In this document: positions 10,541-21,959 of the stretch, piece by piece
Position numbering within the stretch: the stretch's first letter is position 1
How the letters are laid out: every line of letters begins with the position of its first letter
Source: Elymus sibiricus
Taxonomy: Eukaryota; Streptophyta; Magnoliopsida; Poales; Poaceae
Direction of reading: 5' to 3'
DNA length: 64,000 bases
NCBI GenBank assembly: GCA_039707655.1
Contig: CM077665.1
Span: forward strand, 86,057,954 to 86,121,953
The notes under the pieces: generated by a model
Told to the model about the DNA's origin: nothing
What the model saw: the letters and a program-made list of their open reading frames with translations, nothing else
The model's database searches: none
Made by a program: the position numbers and the translations under genes

Positions 10541-12111
10541 TGATACGTCTCCACCGTATCTATAATTTTTGATTGTTCCATGCTATTATATTATCTGTTT
10601 TGGATGTTTTATACGCATTAATATGCTATTTTATATTATTTTTGGGACTAACCTATTAACCTAGTGCCTAGTGCCAGTTTCTGTTTTTTCCTTGTTTTTG
10701 AGTATTGCAGATAAGGAATATCAAACGGAGTCCAAACGGAATAAAATCTTTGCGATGATTTTTCTTGGACCAGAAGAAACCTACCAGACTTGGAGATGAA
10801 GTCAGGAGACCTGTCGAGAGGCGACAAGCCACCAGGGCGCGCCCCCTGGCTTGTGGCCCCCCAGCAGGCCTCCTAACCCTAATCTTCGGCCTATAAATTC
10901 CCAAATATTCCCCCAATACCAAAAAGAGCCATGAAAATACTTTTCCGCCACCGGAACCCTCTGTTCCCGTGAGATCCCATCTTGGAGCCTTTTCCGGTAA
11001 TCTGCCGGAGGGGGATTCGATCACGGAGGGCATCTACATCAACTCCATTGCCCTTCCGATGATGCGTGAGTAGTTCACCTCAGACCTTCGGGTCCATAGC
11101 TAGTAGCTAGATGGCTTCTTCTCTCTCTATGTTCTTCAATACCATGTTCTTCATGATCTTCATGAAGATCTATCCGATGTAATACTCTTTTGCGGTGTGT
11201 TTGTCGAGATCCGATGAATTGTGGGTTTATGATCAGATTATCTATGAATATTATTTGAATCTTCTCTGAATTCTTATATGCATGATTTCATATCTTTGCA
11301 AGTCTCTTCGAGTTATTGGTTTGGTTTGGCCAACTAGATTGGTAATTCTTGCAATGGGAGAAGTGCTTGGTTTTGGGTTCAATCTCGTGGTGTCCTCATC
11401 CAGTGACAAAGTAGGGGTAGCGAGGCACGTATTTGTATTGTTGCCATCGAGGATAAAAAGATGGGGTTTTCATCATATTGCTTGAGTTTATCCCTCTACA
11501 TCATGTCATCTTACCTAATGCGTTACTCTGTTCTTCATGAACTTAATACTCTAGATGCAGGCAGGAGTCGGTCGATGTGTGGAGTAATAGTAGTAGATGC
11601 AGAATCGTTTCGGTCTACTTGACACGGACGTGATGCCTATATGCATAATCATTGCCTTGGATATCGTCATAACTATGCGCTTTTCTATCAATTGCTCGAC
11701 AGTAATTTGTTCACCCACCGTATTATTTTCCTTCAAGAGAGAAGCCTCTAGTGAAACCTATGGCCCCCAGGTCTATTTTCCATATTATATTTTCAGATCT
11801 ATAAACCAAAAATACCAAAAATACTTTGCTGCAATCTTTTTACTTTTGTTTTACTTCTCGTTTTAGCAATCTTTTATATCTATCTCTATCATATCTCATC
11901 CTTGCAAGTAACCGTGAAGGGATTGACAACCCCTTTATAGCGTTGGGTGCAAGTGTTTGATTGTTTGTGTAGGTGCGAAGATTGGGGACTTGCTTGTATC
12001 TTCTACTGGATTGATACCTTGGTTCTCGACAACTGAGGGAAATACCTATCTACTTTGCTGCATCACCCTTTCCTCTTCAAGGGAAAACCAACGTAACCTC
12101 AAGAAGTAGCA
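10541..12111 (+). mobile_element. Solo LTR of an Athila-type element
   Basis: TGATACGTCTCCACC...AAGAAGTAGCA, 1571 bp, flanked by the perfect 5-bp duplication CCCAT (10536-10540 and 12112-12116). There is no internal domain, so it is the remnant of LTR-LTR recombination. It is related to but distinct from the RLG-C LTR (different 3' end, diverged middle). A TATA box lies at 10891-10898. No coding sequence is supported. Confidence 0.92.
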
Positions 12112-12116
12112 CCCAT

Positions 12117-12560
12117 CCTACCTTGCAAAGATTGTTTTATGCGCTACCCGTCATTAAGAATCCTAAGGCTAAGAAGTTGGCTACCCTCGTTCTCATGCAT
12201 GAATTTGATCATATAGTACGGGAAGCTAGGGAGATCTTTGACTTTTATGGTATGAGCCGTGAAAAACCGGTAATAGGAGAAATCCTTTACAATAGTGACT
12301 ACATGATGAGATATTTGCTTGTAAATAATCAAATCTTTGATGATAATCTCAAAAAGGAAGTCCCCGTTTTAGATATGATCCAACAAGTTTTCAATGATGT
12401 AAACCAACAATATTCTTGGATCGTAGCCGGTAATCAAAGGGGGTACGTAGAGGGACAACTTGATAGTGCTAAGGTTGCTATGGATCATGTGTTTCAAGTT
12501 TTATTTACAAAACCTCTTGATGAAAGTTCCTCATTGAAAACCAAAGATGACACTACTTGA
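12117..12560 (+). pseudogene. RLG-C ORF, C-terminal part
   Basis: This continues the reading frame broken at 10540. It is open to TGA at 12558-12560, about 147 residues, rich in charged helices (KAKKLATLVLMHEFDHIV, KVAMDHVFQVLF), with no enzymatic motif. No other disabling change is visible, so before the solo LTR inserted the ORF was intact. It is followed by GCTAGGGGTGTAAAACGATAG and the non-coding 3' domain. I do not recognise the protein. A structural or RNA-binding role is only an inference from its position. Confidence 0.6.
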
Positions 12561-13279
12561 ATCTATCCAATATGCCTAGCTAGGGGTGTAAAACGATAGC
12601 GCTTGTTGGGAGGCAACCCAATGAATAAATAAATTTTTGCTTTTCCCTTTATGTTTTTGAGTGTTTACATAATTATGCCTCTGTTATGATTGTGTTTTTA
12701 TGGTTTATTTATTGTTTGTGCCAAGTAGAACCGTTAGGATGATTCATAGGATGAGGTGAAGTGATGCTGAATCTGAAACAGAAACTTTGCGTCCAGTATA
12801 TGAATTTTCATTTTTCAGCTGGAGCTTGATCTTGAGCTGAACTTTTAACACAGTGTTGCTATACAAATTCCCTACGTTCTCCTAATTTTTCAGAATTTTT
12901 AGAGTTAAAGAAGTATGGTTTTGGTACAGATTACTACAGACTGTTCTGTTTGAGACAGATTCTGTTTTTGTTGCATTGTGTGCTTGTTTTGATGAATCTA
13001 TGGTTTGTATTTGGAGGTATAAGCCATGGAAAGGTTAAAATACAGTAGGTATAATGCAATTATAAAATTTGAATAGGTTTAAAACCGTACCTAAAGTAGT
13101 GATTTGCTTTCTTATACTAACGGATCTCACGAAGATTTTGTTGAGTTTTGTGTGATTGAAGTTTTCAAGTTTTGGGTGAGATCACGATGGATGAAGGAAT
13201 AAGGAGTAGCAAGAACCTAAGCTTGGGGATGCTACCGCACCCCCAAGATATATCCAAAGAGTAACAAGCAACTAAGCTT

Positions 13280-13303
13280 GGGGATGCCCCGAGTGGCATC
13301 CCC
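13280..13303 (+). other. Perfect 9-bp hairpin next to a PPT-like motif (RLG-C)
   Basis: GGGGATGCC-CCGAGT-GGCATCCCC, immediately after CTAAGCTT. The left arm overlaps a copy of the polypurine-tract string AAGCTTGGGGATGC that also occurs at 13213-13226 and at the true tract 15013-15026. The same stem with a different loop is at 59934-59957 in RLG-A. Confidence 0.7.
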
Positions 13304-13483
13304 TCTTTCTTCTAACGACCATCGGTATTTTACTTGGAGCTATATTTTTATTCGTCACATATCATGTGTTTTGCTTGGAGCATCTTGTATCTTTGCTTGC
13401 TTTGTTTGTTAGTTTTTCCTTTGTATCCTTGCTGTACAAACCTATTTGAGAGAGCCACAATCATGCTATGATTTGTTAGAATT

Positions 13484-13711
13484 GCTCTATGTGCTTCACT
13501 TAAACTTTTTGAGCTATAGGAATTGCTCTAGTGCTTCACTTATATCTTTTGAGCACGGTGTGCTTGGAAACTTCTGTAGAAATACTCTCATGCTTCACTT
13601 AGATTAATTTTAGAGTAGGTAAATTTTGAAGAAATCCTCTCATACTTCACTTATACCTTTTTGAGAGATGAAATCCTTATGCTCATGTGCTTCACTTAAA
13701 TTTGGTTGAGC
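13484..13711 (+). repeat. Array of five hairpins with loop TGCTTCACTTA (RLG-C)
   Basis: Five units about 40-58 bp apart. Paired arms: GCTC/GAGC (13484/13511), GCTC/GAGC (13525/13551), TACTCT/AGAGTA (13583/13612), CTCTCA/TGAGAG (13637/13662), GCTCA/TGAGC (13681/13707). The loop keeps (T)G(C)TTCACTTA in each while the stems change together. A related array is at 60136-60272. Confidence 0.75.
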
Positions 13712-14988
13712 TTGCCAAAAAGCAATGGCCATATATGAAACTAGTCCCAAAGTGATAGATATCCAAGGAGGATATAATAAAAACTTTCATGAAGATCATT
13801 GGACAAATTAAACTTGATTCCTTGTAATAGTTTTGAAACATGATGATAGTAATATGTGAGTTATGTTATTGAGTAATTATGCTTAGTAGGAATATTGGTG
13901 TTAAGGTTTGTGATTCCCTATGCATGCACGAAAGTCAATAGTTATGCAATGAAGTTAAATCCTACTTGTGGTGCATTATTCGGTGTTAGTTATGTTCAAT
14001 GCTCACTTATGTGATTTTTCCTTTCTTGGTTTGGTTGCTTCCCAATCTATTTGCTAGCCTTCATTTGTACTAAGTAGAAATACTACGTGTGCATCCAAAG
14101 TCCACCATACCTACCTATATGAGGTATTTCCATGCCGTTCCAAGCAAATTTGTATGTGCCATCTCTAAATTTTCAAAACAAATTTTCTCTTTTGTGTGCC
14201 CGTACCGCTCATGAAACGGTGGGGAGTGTCCAATATTTTTCCATGCTAGATGTGTTATTCTCAAGATGAGTGTTTATTCACTTGTCATTGCACGAGAGTG
14301 CGGCGGTAATAGGGATGCCCATTCCCGAAATGAAAAAGAAAAAATATTTACTTTTTGTTGTCAAATAATAAATTCCTTGGAAAGTGTTGGTATGGAAGGC
14401 AACCGTGAATATGGCCCGCCATGGAAAGTGAAAGTTTGGTGGAAAAAGGAATAAACTTTATTTTCTGTTTGGGAACCGCCTATGATATATCTAGCATGGA
14501 AAGTATTGTGAGCTACTTTGTCATTTTCGTTGACAGGAAAAGCATGCCTCCCAAAATATTTTTTCTCTCTCAATTTAAAACTTTGAGCTCTGGCACCTCT
14601 ACAAATCCCTACTTCCCTCTGTGAAGGGCCTATCTATTTACTTTATGCAATTTTTATTTTTGCTTTGAGTCTCCATCTTCTCTTATATGCAACAACTAGG
14701 GGGCACTATGATCGTACTTGAGCATTGGGCATAGCTAATATTTGAGTGTGTTTCATGAATGGATCAATGATTGAGCATGATGGGCTAGGGATAACTTTCT
14801 TTAGTGTTGATATTTTGAAAGACATGGTTGCTTGTTGACATGCTTGAGTATTGAAGTCATTATGTTAAAACTAGACTATTGGTTTGAAGCATTTACAAGT
14901 CCAAATGTCCATGCTATACAAAGAATAAAAGAATTTGATGAACATGTTAGGCAACATTCCACATCAAAAATTCTGTTTTTATCATTTA

Positions 14989-15008
14989 CCTACTCGAGGA
15001 CGAGTAGG
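14989..15008 (+). other. PPT-proximal hairpin with AGGA loop (RLG-C)
   Basis: CCTACTCG-AGGA-CGAGTAGG, a perfect 8-bp stem ending 2 bp before the polypurine tract. RLG-B has the same loop in the same place with a different, still complementary stem (56079-56096). Confidence 0.75.
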
Positions 15009-15010
15009 AA

Positions 15011-15026
15011 TTAAGCTTGGGGATGC
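15011..15026 (+). other. Polypurine tract of RLG-C
   Basis: TTAAGCTTGGGGATGC abuts the 3' LTR start (TGATACG at 15027). It is the expected plus-strand primer site. Confidence 0.8.
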
Positions 15027-15575
15027 TGATACGTCTCCAACGTATCTATAATTTCTGCTTGTTCCATGCTGTTATATTATCATTCTTGGATGTTTTACAA
15101 TCATTTTATTACAACTTTATATCATTTTTTGGGACTAACCTATTGAAATAGTGCCAAAGTGCCAGTTGCTATTTTTGCTTGTTTTTTACTTCGCAGGAAA
15201 TCAGTACCATACGGAGATAAAACGCAGCGGGAATTTTTGTTAATTTTTTCCAGACCAGAAGAGACCAGATGGGCCAAAGAATACCAGAAGAGGGGGCCCA
15301 GTGTGGCCAGCACCCACAAGGGCGCGCCAGAGGCCCCCTGGCGTGCCCTGGTGGGTGCTGGGCACCTCCGGCACCCCCTCAACCGACTATTGTGCCTATA
15401 AATTCCCTGGAAATCCAAAAACCCTAGAGGAGTCGACGAAAACACAATTCCAGCCGCCGCAAGTTCTAGAACCTCGAGATCCAATCTAAACACCATCACG
15501 GAGGTGTTCATCTTCCTCATAGGTGCCTCTCCGATGATGCGTGAGTAGTCCACCATAGACCTTCGGGTCCGTAGG
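15027..15575 (+). repeat. RLG-C 3' LTR, first part (549 bp)
   Basis: It matches 8473-9026 of the 5' LTR and is interrupted after GTCCGTAGG by the Angela element. The rest is at 37380-38402. The last five bases GTAGG are the target duplication. Confidence 0.9.
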
Positions 15576-17317
15576 TGTTGGGGAACGTAGTAATAATTCA
15601 AAAAAATTCCTACGTGCCACCAAGATCAATCTAGGAGATGCTAGCAATGAGAGAGAGGGAGTGCATCTTCATACCCTTGAAGATCGCTAAGTGGAAGCGT
15701 TGCAAAGAACGCGGTTGATGGAGTCGTACTCGCGGCGATTCAAATCGCGGAAGATCCGATCCAAGCGCCGAACGGACGGCGCCTCCGCGTTCAACACACG
15801 TACAGCCCGGGGACGTCTCCTCCTTCTTGATCCAGCAAGGGGAGAGGAGAAGTTGAGGGAGAGCTCCGGCAGCACGACGGCGTGGTGGCGGTGGAGCTCG
15901 TGGTTCTCCGGCAGAGCTTCGCTAAGCACTACGAAGGAGGAGGAGGTGTAGGAGGGGGAGGGCTGCGCCAGGGGCAAGGGGTGCAGCTCCCATGCGCCTC
16001 CCCACTATATATAGGGGTGGAGGGGGCTGGTTTCTTGCCCTCCAAGTCCATTGGGGCGTTGGCAAAGGTGGGAGGAAAGAAATCCCATCCTTTCCCTTCC
16101 CCACCGATTGTTATCCCCCCTTTTTAGGGATCTTGATCTTATCCCTTCGGGATATGATCTTGTTCCTTCTAAGGGGGGATCTTGGTGCGCCTTGACCAGG
16201 GGTGTGGGGCCTTGCCCCCACTACCCACGTTCATGTGGGTCCCCCCATGCAGGTGGGCCCCACTCCGGAACCTTCTAGAACCTTCCCGGTACAATACCGA
16301 AAAATCCCGAACATTTTCCGGTGGCCAAAATAGGACTTCCCATATATAAATCTTTACCTCCGGACCATTTCGGAACTCCTCGTGATGTCCGGGATCTCAT
16401 CCGGGACTCCGAACAACTTTCTGTAACCACATACAATTCTCATTACAACTCTAGCGTCACCGAACCTTAAGTGTGTAGACCCTACGGGTTCGGGAACCAT
16501 GCAGACATGACCGAGACACCTCTCCGGCCAATAACCAATAGCGGGATCTAGATACCCATATTGGCTCCCACATGTTCCACGATGATCTCATCGGATGAAC
16601 CACGATGTCGGGGATTCAATTAATCCCGTATACAATTCCCTTTGTCCATCGGTATGTTACTTGCCCGAGATTCGATCGTCGGTATCCCTATACCTTGTTC
16701 AATCTCGTTGCTGGCAAGTCTCTTTACTCGTTCCGTAACACATGATCCTGTGACTAACTCCTTAGTCACATTGAGCTCATTATGATGATGTATTACCGAG
16801 TGGGCCCAGAGATACCTCTCCGTCACACGGAGTGACAAATCCCAGTCTCGATTCGTGCCAACCCAACAGACACTTCGGAGATACCTGTAGTGCACCTTTA
16901 TAGTCACCCAGTTACGTTGTGACGTTTGATACACCCAAAGCATTCCTACGGTATCCGGGAGTTGCACAATCTCATGGTCTAAGGAAATGATACTTGACAT
17001 TAGAAAAGCTCTAGCAGACGAACTACACGATCTTGTTCTATGCTTAGGATTGGGTCTTGTCCATCACATCATTCTCCTAATGATGTGATCCTGTTATCAA
17101 CGACATTCAATGTCCATGGTCAGGAAACCATGACCATCTATTTATCAACGAGCTAGTCAACTAGAGGCTCACTAGGGACATGGTGTGGTCTATGTATTCA
17201 CACATGTATTACGGTTTCCGGTTAATACAATTATAGCATGAACAATAGACAATTATCATGAACAAGGAAATATAATAATAACCATTTTATTATTGCCTCT
17301 AGGGCATATTTCCAACA
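15576..17317 (-). repeat. Angela 3' LTR
   Basis: It is the near-identical copy of 35632-37374. The palindromic TATA stretch CTATATATAG is at 16005-16014. Short ORFs inside are fortuitous. Confidence 0.92.
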
Positions 17318-17332
17318 GTCTCCCACTTGCAC
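17318..17332 (-). other. Polypurine tract of Angela
   Basis: On the minus strand GTGCAAGTGGGAGAC directly precedes the 3' LTR. Confidence 0.8.
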
Positions 17333-17349
17333 TAGAGTCAATAATCTAG

Positions 17350-18979
17350 TTACATTGTGATGAATCGAACACCCATAGAGTTCTGGTGCTGATCATGTTT
17401 CGCTCGTGGAAGAGGTTTAGTCAACGGATCTGCGACATTCAGATCCGTATGTACTTTACAAATATCTATATCTCCATCCTGAATGTAACCACGAATGGAG
17501 TTGAAGCGGCGCTTGATGTGCTTGGTCTTCTTGTGAAACCTGGGCTCCTTGGCAATGGCAATAGCTCCAGTGTTGTCACAGAAGAGAGTCATCGGGCCCG
17601 ACGCATTGGGAAATCACTCCTAGGTCGGTGATGAACTCCTTCATCCAGACTCCTTCCTGCGCTACTTCCGAAGCAGCTATGTACTCTGCTTCACATGTAG
17701 ATGCCGCCACGACGCTTTGCTTGCAACTGCACCAGCTGACTGCCCCACCATTCAAAATATACACGTATCCGGTTTGTGACTTGGAGTCATCTGGATCTGT
17801 GTCGAAGCTAGCATCGACGTAACCCTTTACGACGAGCTCTTCGGCACCTCCATAAACGAGAAACATATCCTTAGTCCTTTTCAGGTACTTAAGGATATTC
17901 TTGACCGCTGTCCAGTGTTCCATTCCGGGATCACTTTGGTACCTCCCTACCAAACTTATGGCAAGGTTCACATTAGGTCTGGTACACAGCATAGCATACA
18001 TAATAGAGCCTATGGCTGAGGCATAGGGGATGACACTCATCTTTTCTCTATCTTCTGCCGAGGTCGGGCATTGAGTTGTGCTCAATCTCACACCTTGCAA
18101 TACAGGCAAGAACTCCTTCTTGGACTGATCCATATTGAACTTCTTCAATATCTTGTCAAGGTATGTGCTTTGTGAAAGACCAATGAGACGTCTCGATCTA
18201 TCTCTATTGATCTTGATGCCTAATATGTAAGCAGCTTCTCCAAGGTCCTTCATTGAAAAACACTTATTCAAGTAGGCCTTTATGCTTTCCAAAAGTTATA
18301 TATCATTTCCCATCAACAATATGTCATCCACATATAAAATGAGAAATGCTATAGAGCTCCCACTCACTTTCTTGTAAATACAGGCTTCTCCATAAGTCTG
18401 TATAAACCCAAACACTTTGATCACCTCATCAAAGCGAATGTTCCAACTCCGAGATGCTTGCACCAGCCCATAGATGGAGCGTTGGAGCTTGCATACCTTG
18501 TCAGCATTCTTAGGATCGACAAAACCTTCCGGGTGCATCATATACAATTCTTCCTTAAGGATACCGTTAAGGAATGCCGTTTTGACGTCCATTTGCCAGA
18601 TCTCATAATCATAAAATGCGGCAACTGCTAACATGATTCGGACGGACTTCAGCATCGCTACGGGTGAGAAAGTCTCATCGTAGTCAACTCCTTGAACTTG
18701 TCGATAACCCTTAGCGACAAGCCGAGCCTTATAGACGGTCACATTACCATCCGCGTCAGTCTTCTTCTTAAAGATCCATTTATTTTTTATGGCGTGCCGA
18801 TCATCGGGCAAGTCCACCAAAGTCCATACTTTGTTCTCATACATGGATCCTATCTCGGATTTCATGGCTTCAAGCCATTTGTTGGAATCCGGGCCTGCCA
18901 TGGCTTCTTCATAGTTCGAAGGTTCACCGTTGTCTAACAACATGATTTCCAGGACAGGGTTGCCGTACCACTCTGGTGC
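17350..18979 (-). pseudogene. Angela pol: reverse transcriptase and RNase H (broken)
   Basis: The reading frame emerges from the RLG-E insertion and runs leftward. RT (18943-18296) shows NKWIFKKK, YKARLVAKGY, QMDVKTAFLNG and the catalytic YVDDILLMGND. A TAA follows NDI at 18296. The frame continues as the RT connection and RNase H (18292-17576: YASAIGSIMYAMLCTRP, GYVDASF, CEAEYIA) up to a frameshift after DLGVISQC. The last RNase H segment is 17592-17350 (TLFCDNTGAIAIAKEP, VADPLTKPLP). Two disabling lesions are therefore visible. Motifs match copia pol closely. The host LTR follows 30 bp beyond. Confidence 0.92.
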
Positions 18980-18984
18980 GGAAC

Positions 18985-19762
18985 TGTTGGTGTACTAAAG
19001 ATTGGGTCCTTTAGTACCCCATACTTGTGCACGGGCAGTTGTAGCCATACCAGCGGCAAGGCTTGCCGGGGAACGGCTAGGCACAGATACTGCAACATCG
19101 AGAAAGCATCCAAGTCACTAAGCAGAAGATGGAAGACCGAAGGCTAGGCGCCCCGGCAAGATCTTGCCGGGCTGGCCACATGGCCCCGGCAAGGCTCGCA
19201 CCCGGCAAGCCTTTGCTGCCCTGTCATCGCTCCAGTACGGTCACCAGCTTGTCTTTTAGCTGTTGTCCTCTTGGGTGCGTGTCAGGCGCTAGCGGTGGAT
19301 GGGCTTAAGCGGTGCTGATGGGGCGGCCCCTTTTTCCGTCCCCAAGACGCTAAGGGACACCTCAACTGAGCATTTAATGTTCCTGTCCTAAACCGTCAGT
19401 GTTAGGTATGATAACACTGTAGATACTTTACACCTCATGTATGCACTGTACGCCACCTTTGTACTTCGCTACTGTTGGTGACCCCTTCGAAGGTATAAAA
19501 GGAGGCCCAAGGCGTAGCTACAGGGGGGGTAGGCTTTTGGCCTATTCTGCATGTGTAGCTGCTGAGTACTGTAGCGCTCCCAGAACTTGAGCTAGAACAC
19601 AACTAATCAAACCAAGCAGGAGTAGGGTTTTACGCATCTTTGCGGCCCGAACCTAGGTAAAATTCTCGTGTGTTGATCACTTGATCTGCTCTTTGTGCAA
19701 ACCTTCTCCCTGCCGAATCATAAAGGGGTCCTCTCGATCCCATAGGTGTTGTTTCTCCGACA
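18985..19762 (+). repeat. RLG-E 5' LTR (778 bp)
   Basis: It contains the 20-bp perfect palindrome CCCGGCAAGATCTTGCCGGG (19152-19171) and a TATA box TATAAAA at 19494-19500. It carries 16 bp near 19195-19210 that the right LTR lacks. Confidence 0.92.
19494..19500 (+). promoter_or_regulatory. TATA box of RLG-E 5' LTR
   Basis: TATAAAA followed by GGAGGCC. The same box is at 31717-31723 in the 3' LTR. Confidence 0.6.
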
Positions 19763-19766
19763 TCTT

Positions 19767-19784
19767 TGGCGCGCCAGGTAGGGG
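19767..19784 (+). other. Primer-binding site of RLG-E
   Basis: TGGCGCGCCAGGTAGGGG starts 4 bases after the LTR end, where the primer site is expected. I do not assign the tRNA. Confidence 0.6.
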
Positions 19785-19847
19785 GAAGAAGGTTGCGTAA
19801 ACCTGATCCAGTGATCAGCGCGTCAGTTCCTCATCATCTTCGTCGCC

Positions 19848-21959
19848 ATGGCCCCCAAGAGGAAGGGTTTCACGGCGGTTGGACCGTCCACGTCCGCTGC
19901 GCCTGTACTTACACGCACAGGCGACGGTGCCGACGCGGGTGGAGGAGGCGGAGGTTCTGAGCTTCCGCGACGATCTGGCGATCATAGCCAGGCGAGCGGC
20001 GTCGTTCGCTTTGCTAGATCCAAGGACGGAGCTGTGCTGCCAGCAGGCGGTGCAGCAAACTCCAGAGACGGAAGGGCGCCTTCCAAGACACCCACGCCGG
20101 CGCACGCGCCGCGACCTTCTCAGGGCGCGCGCGATGAACATCGCCGCGATGTTGGTGGTTCTAGGCGACCCCACGGAAAGTCTCCTGAGCATCATCCTCG
20201 GGATGTGCGAGACCAGCATGCACATCCACGTGCTGGTGGAAGCGGTGTACGGTCACGGGACTGTGATGTAGCTCCTTCCAACATAGTTGGGAGTCAGAGC
20301 ACCTCACGTTCCTCGCACCTGTCGCCGCCGCCTACACGAGCAGAAGCGCTAGCACGTGCACAGCTGCTTCTGAACTTCCCTCCTGCTGCGGACAAGCTCG
20401 AAGAATGGAGAGCTGCCATTCAGAGCCTCGTTGGCCTCGCCAACGAAGATAAGCCGGAGCAGGCAGAGGCCTCGCGGCGACAGTCCATTGAGCCGGCACG
20501 CGTCGGTGGTGAGAAGACTGGATGTGGTACAACTACGATGTACTCTCCCCCACAGCGGCAGCAGCGGTCGCCGACTCGATCCACGGCGTCGTCCGATCCG
20601 CGAACGCTCCGTGATCAACGTCAAGTTCTTCGGGAGCAAGGCAAGGAAGACGCTCAAACTACCATCGAGCGGAGGCGGGAAGGGCGCTATCAGTCTGACA
20701 AGCGCGCGGGTCCCACTGTAGATAAGCCTGCGTCGGGGTATCCTGTCGATCTACCTTACAAGGTGGGTTGTCCAGCGTTTACCCGTGAGCTGCGGCGAGT
20801 CCAGTGGCCCAATTCCCACACGTTCAAACCGGAGATCCCGGAGAAGTACGACGGCAAGACCCACCCATCAGAGTTCTTGAGCATCTACACCATTGCGGTG
20901 CAGGCTGCTGGGGCTCGCGACGACAAGATACTCGCCAACTACTTTCCGTTGGTGCTTAAGCCCAACGTCAGGTCGTGGTTGATGCACTTGCCGGAAGGAT
21001 CCATTTCTTCCTAGGCAGATTTATGCCACGAGTTTGTTGGCGCCTTCACCGGAGGCCACCAAGCTCCTGGCCAGGAAAGTGATTTGCATCTCATCCCCCA
21101 GAAGGAGGGCGAGACTTTGCGCAAGTACATCCAGAGGTTCAGCCGCATACATCACAACATTCCAGACGTTCATCCTGCCGCTGTCATCAGCGCGTTCCAT
21201 CAGAACGTGCGCAACCACAGGATGCGGGAAGAGCTGGCGATGAACAAGGTCAAGGATGTTGCCGAGCTTTATGCTCTAGCAGATAAGTGTGCTCGAGCTG
21301 AAGATGGGAGGAGGCTCCCCAGCGAGGACGCTGGCACAGGGGCCGATTCTGAAGATGAAGACGCTGCCGCCCCGGCAAGGAAGGGCCGGCGGCGTAACAG
21401 GAAGCGCAAGGGCAAGGCCGTGCTTGCTGTCGAGGGGTCCGGCAACCCCGGCACCGCCAAGAAGGCCAAGGTTGGCGACCCCGGCAAGGACGTTGCCGGG
21501 TGCGCCTCCTGCCAGGCCTTGGCGGCTGCTGACAAGCCAGACGGCTCCGGCAAGCAGTACTGCAAGATCCACCGCACCAAGGGCCATGATCTCCAGGACT
21601 GCCAGCAGGTTGAGCAACTTGTCGAGAAGCAGAAGGCCGAATACGAAAGGCGAGACAAGGAGAAGGCCCAGGATCGCGCGGAGGGGTCCGGCAAAAAGCG
21701 CGGTGGCCGAGGAGGTCGCCGCGGCAAGGCCAAGCAACAGAAGGACCGGCCCTCTCGAGGCCGCGACAAGCAAGAGGGGGGTGATGATGACATTGAGGAG
21801 GACGACGAGTCCAGTGAGCAAGAGTTCCAGAAAGCTACAGATGCCTTGTGCGTTGACGGAGGTGCCTCATTGCATTCTTCCCACCGCCAACTTAAACAGT
21901 GGGCGCGTGAGGTTAATGCAACTGAGCCATCTGTCGGCACCTGGAAACCTTTGAAATAG
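19848..21959 (+). pseudogene. RLG-E gag (two amber stops in an otherwise open frame)
   Basis: The frame starts MAPKRKGF after the primer site and leader. The first 300 residues are low-complexity, basic and Ser/Pro-rich. The retrotransposon gag domain begins near FKPEIPEKYDG and includes FLSIYTIAVQAAG and LRKYIQRFSRI. TAG at 21012-21014 interrupts it, but the same frame stays open through a KRGGRGGRRGKAKQQKD-type basic region to TAG at 21957-21959, after which protease continues in the same frame. CASC and CKIH with a later H and C resemble a divergent zinc-binding segment. The product would be the capsid/nucleocapsid precursor. The two TAG codons fit CAG>TAG changes, but the original codons are inferred. 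Confidence 0.88.

Larger units (their letters stand above)
12561..14988 (+). other. RLG-C 3' non-coding domain
   Basis: About 2.4 kb without a supportable gene. The first part (12575-13740) is clearly homologous to 59220-60280 in RLG-A, including TTGTTGGGAGGCAACCCAA, GTTCTGTTTGAGACAG and CTAACGGATCTCACGAA. A later block (14040-14120: ACTAAGTAG...TACTAC...TGTGCATCCAAA...TCCACCATACCTACCTAT) is shared with RLG-B at 55130-55230. Conservation across elements with different proteins suggests cis-acting RNA or DNA signals. Confidence 0.75.

Noticed and set aside
15691..15977. ORFs repeated at 15691-15977 and 35743-36108
   Set aside because: They occur in both Angela LTRs and read into promoter sequence. 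There is no known protein and no codon conservation signal visible between copies.
16620..17000. Minus-strand ORF (126 codons) inside the Angela LTR
   Set aside because: It lies within LTR sequence, and the other LTR copy has frame-breaking differences in the same place.
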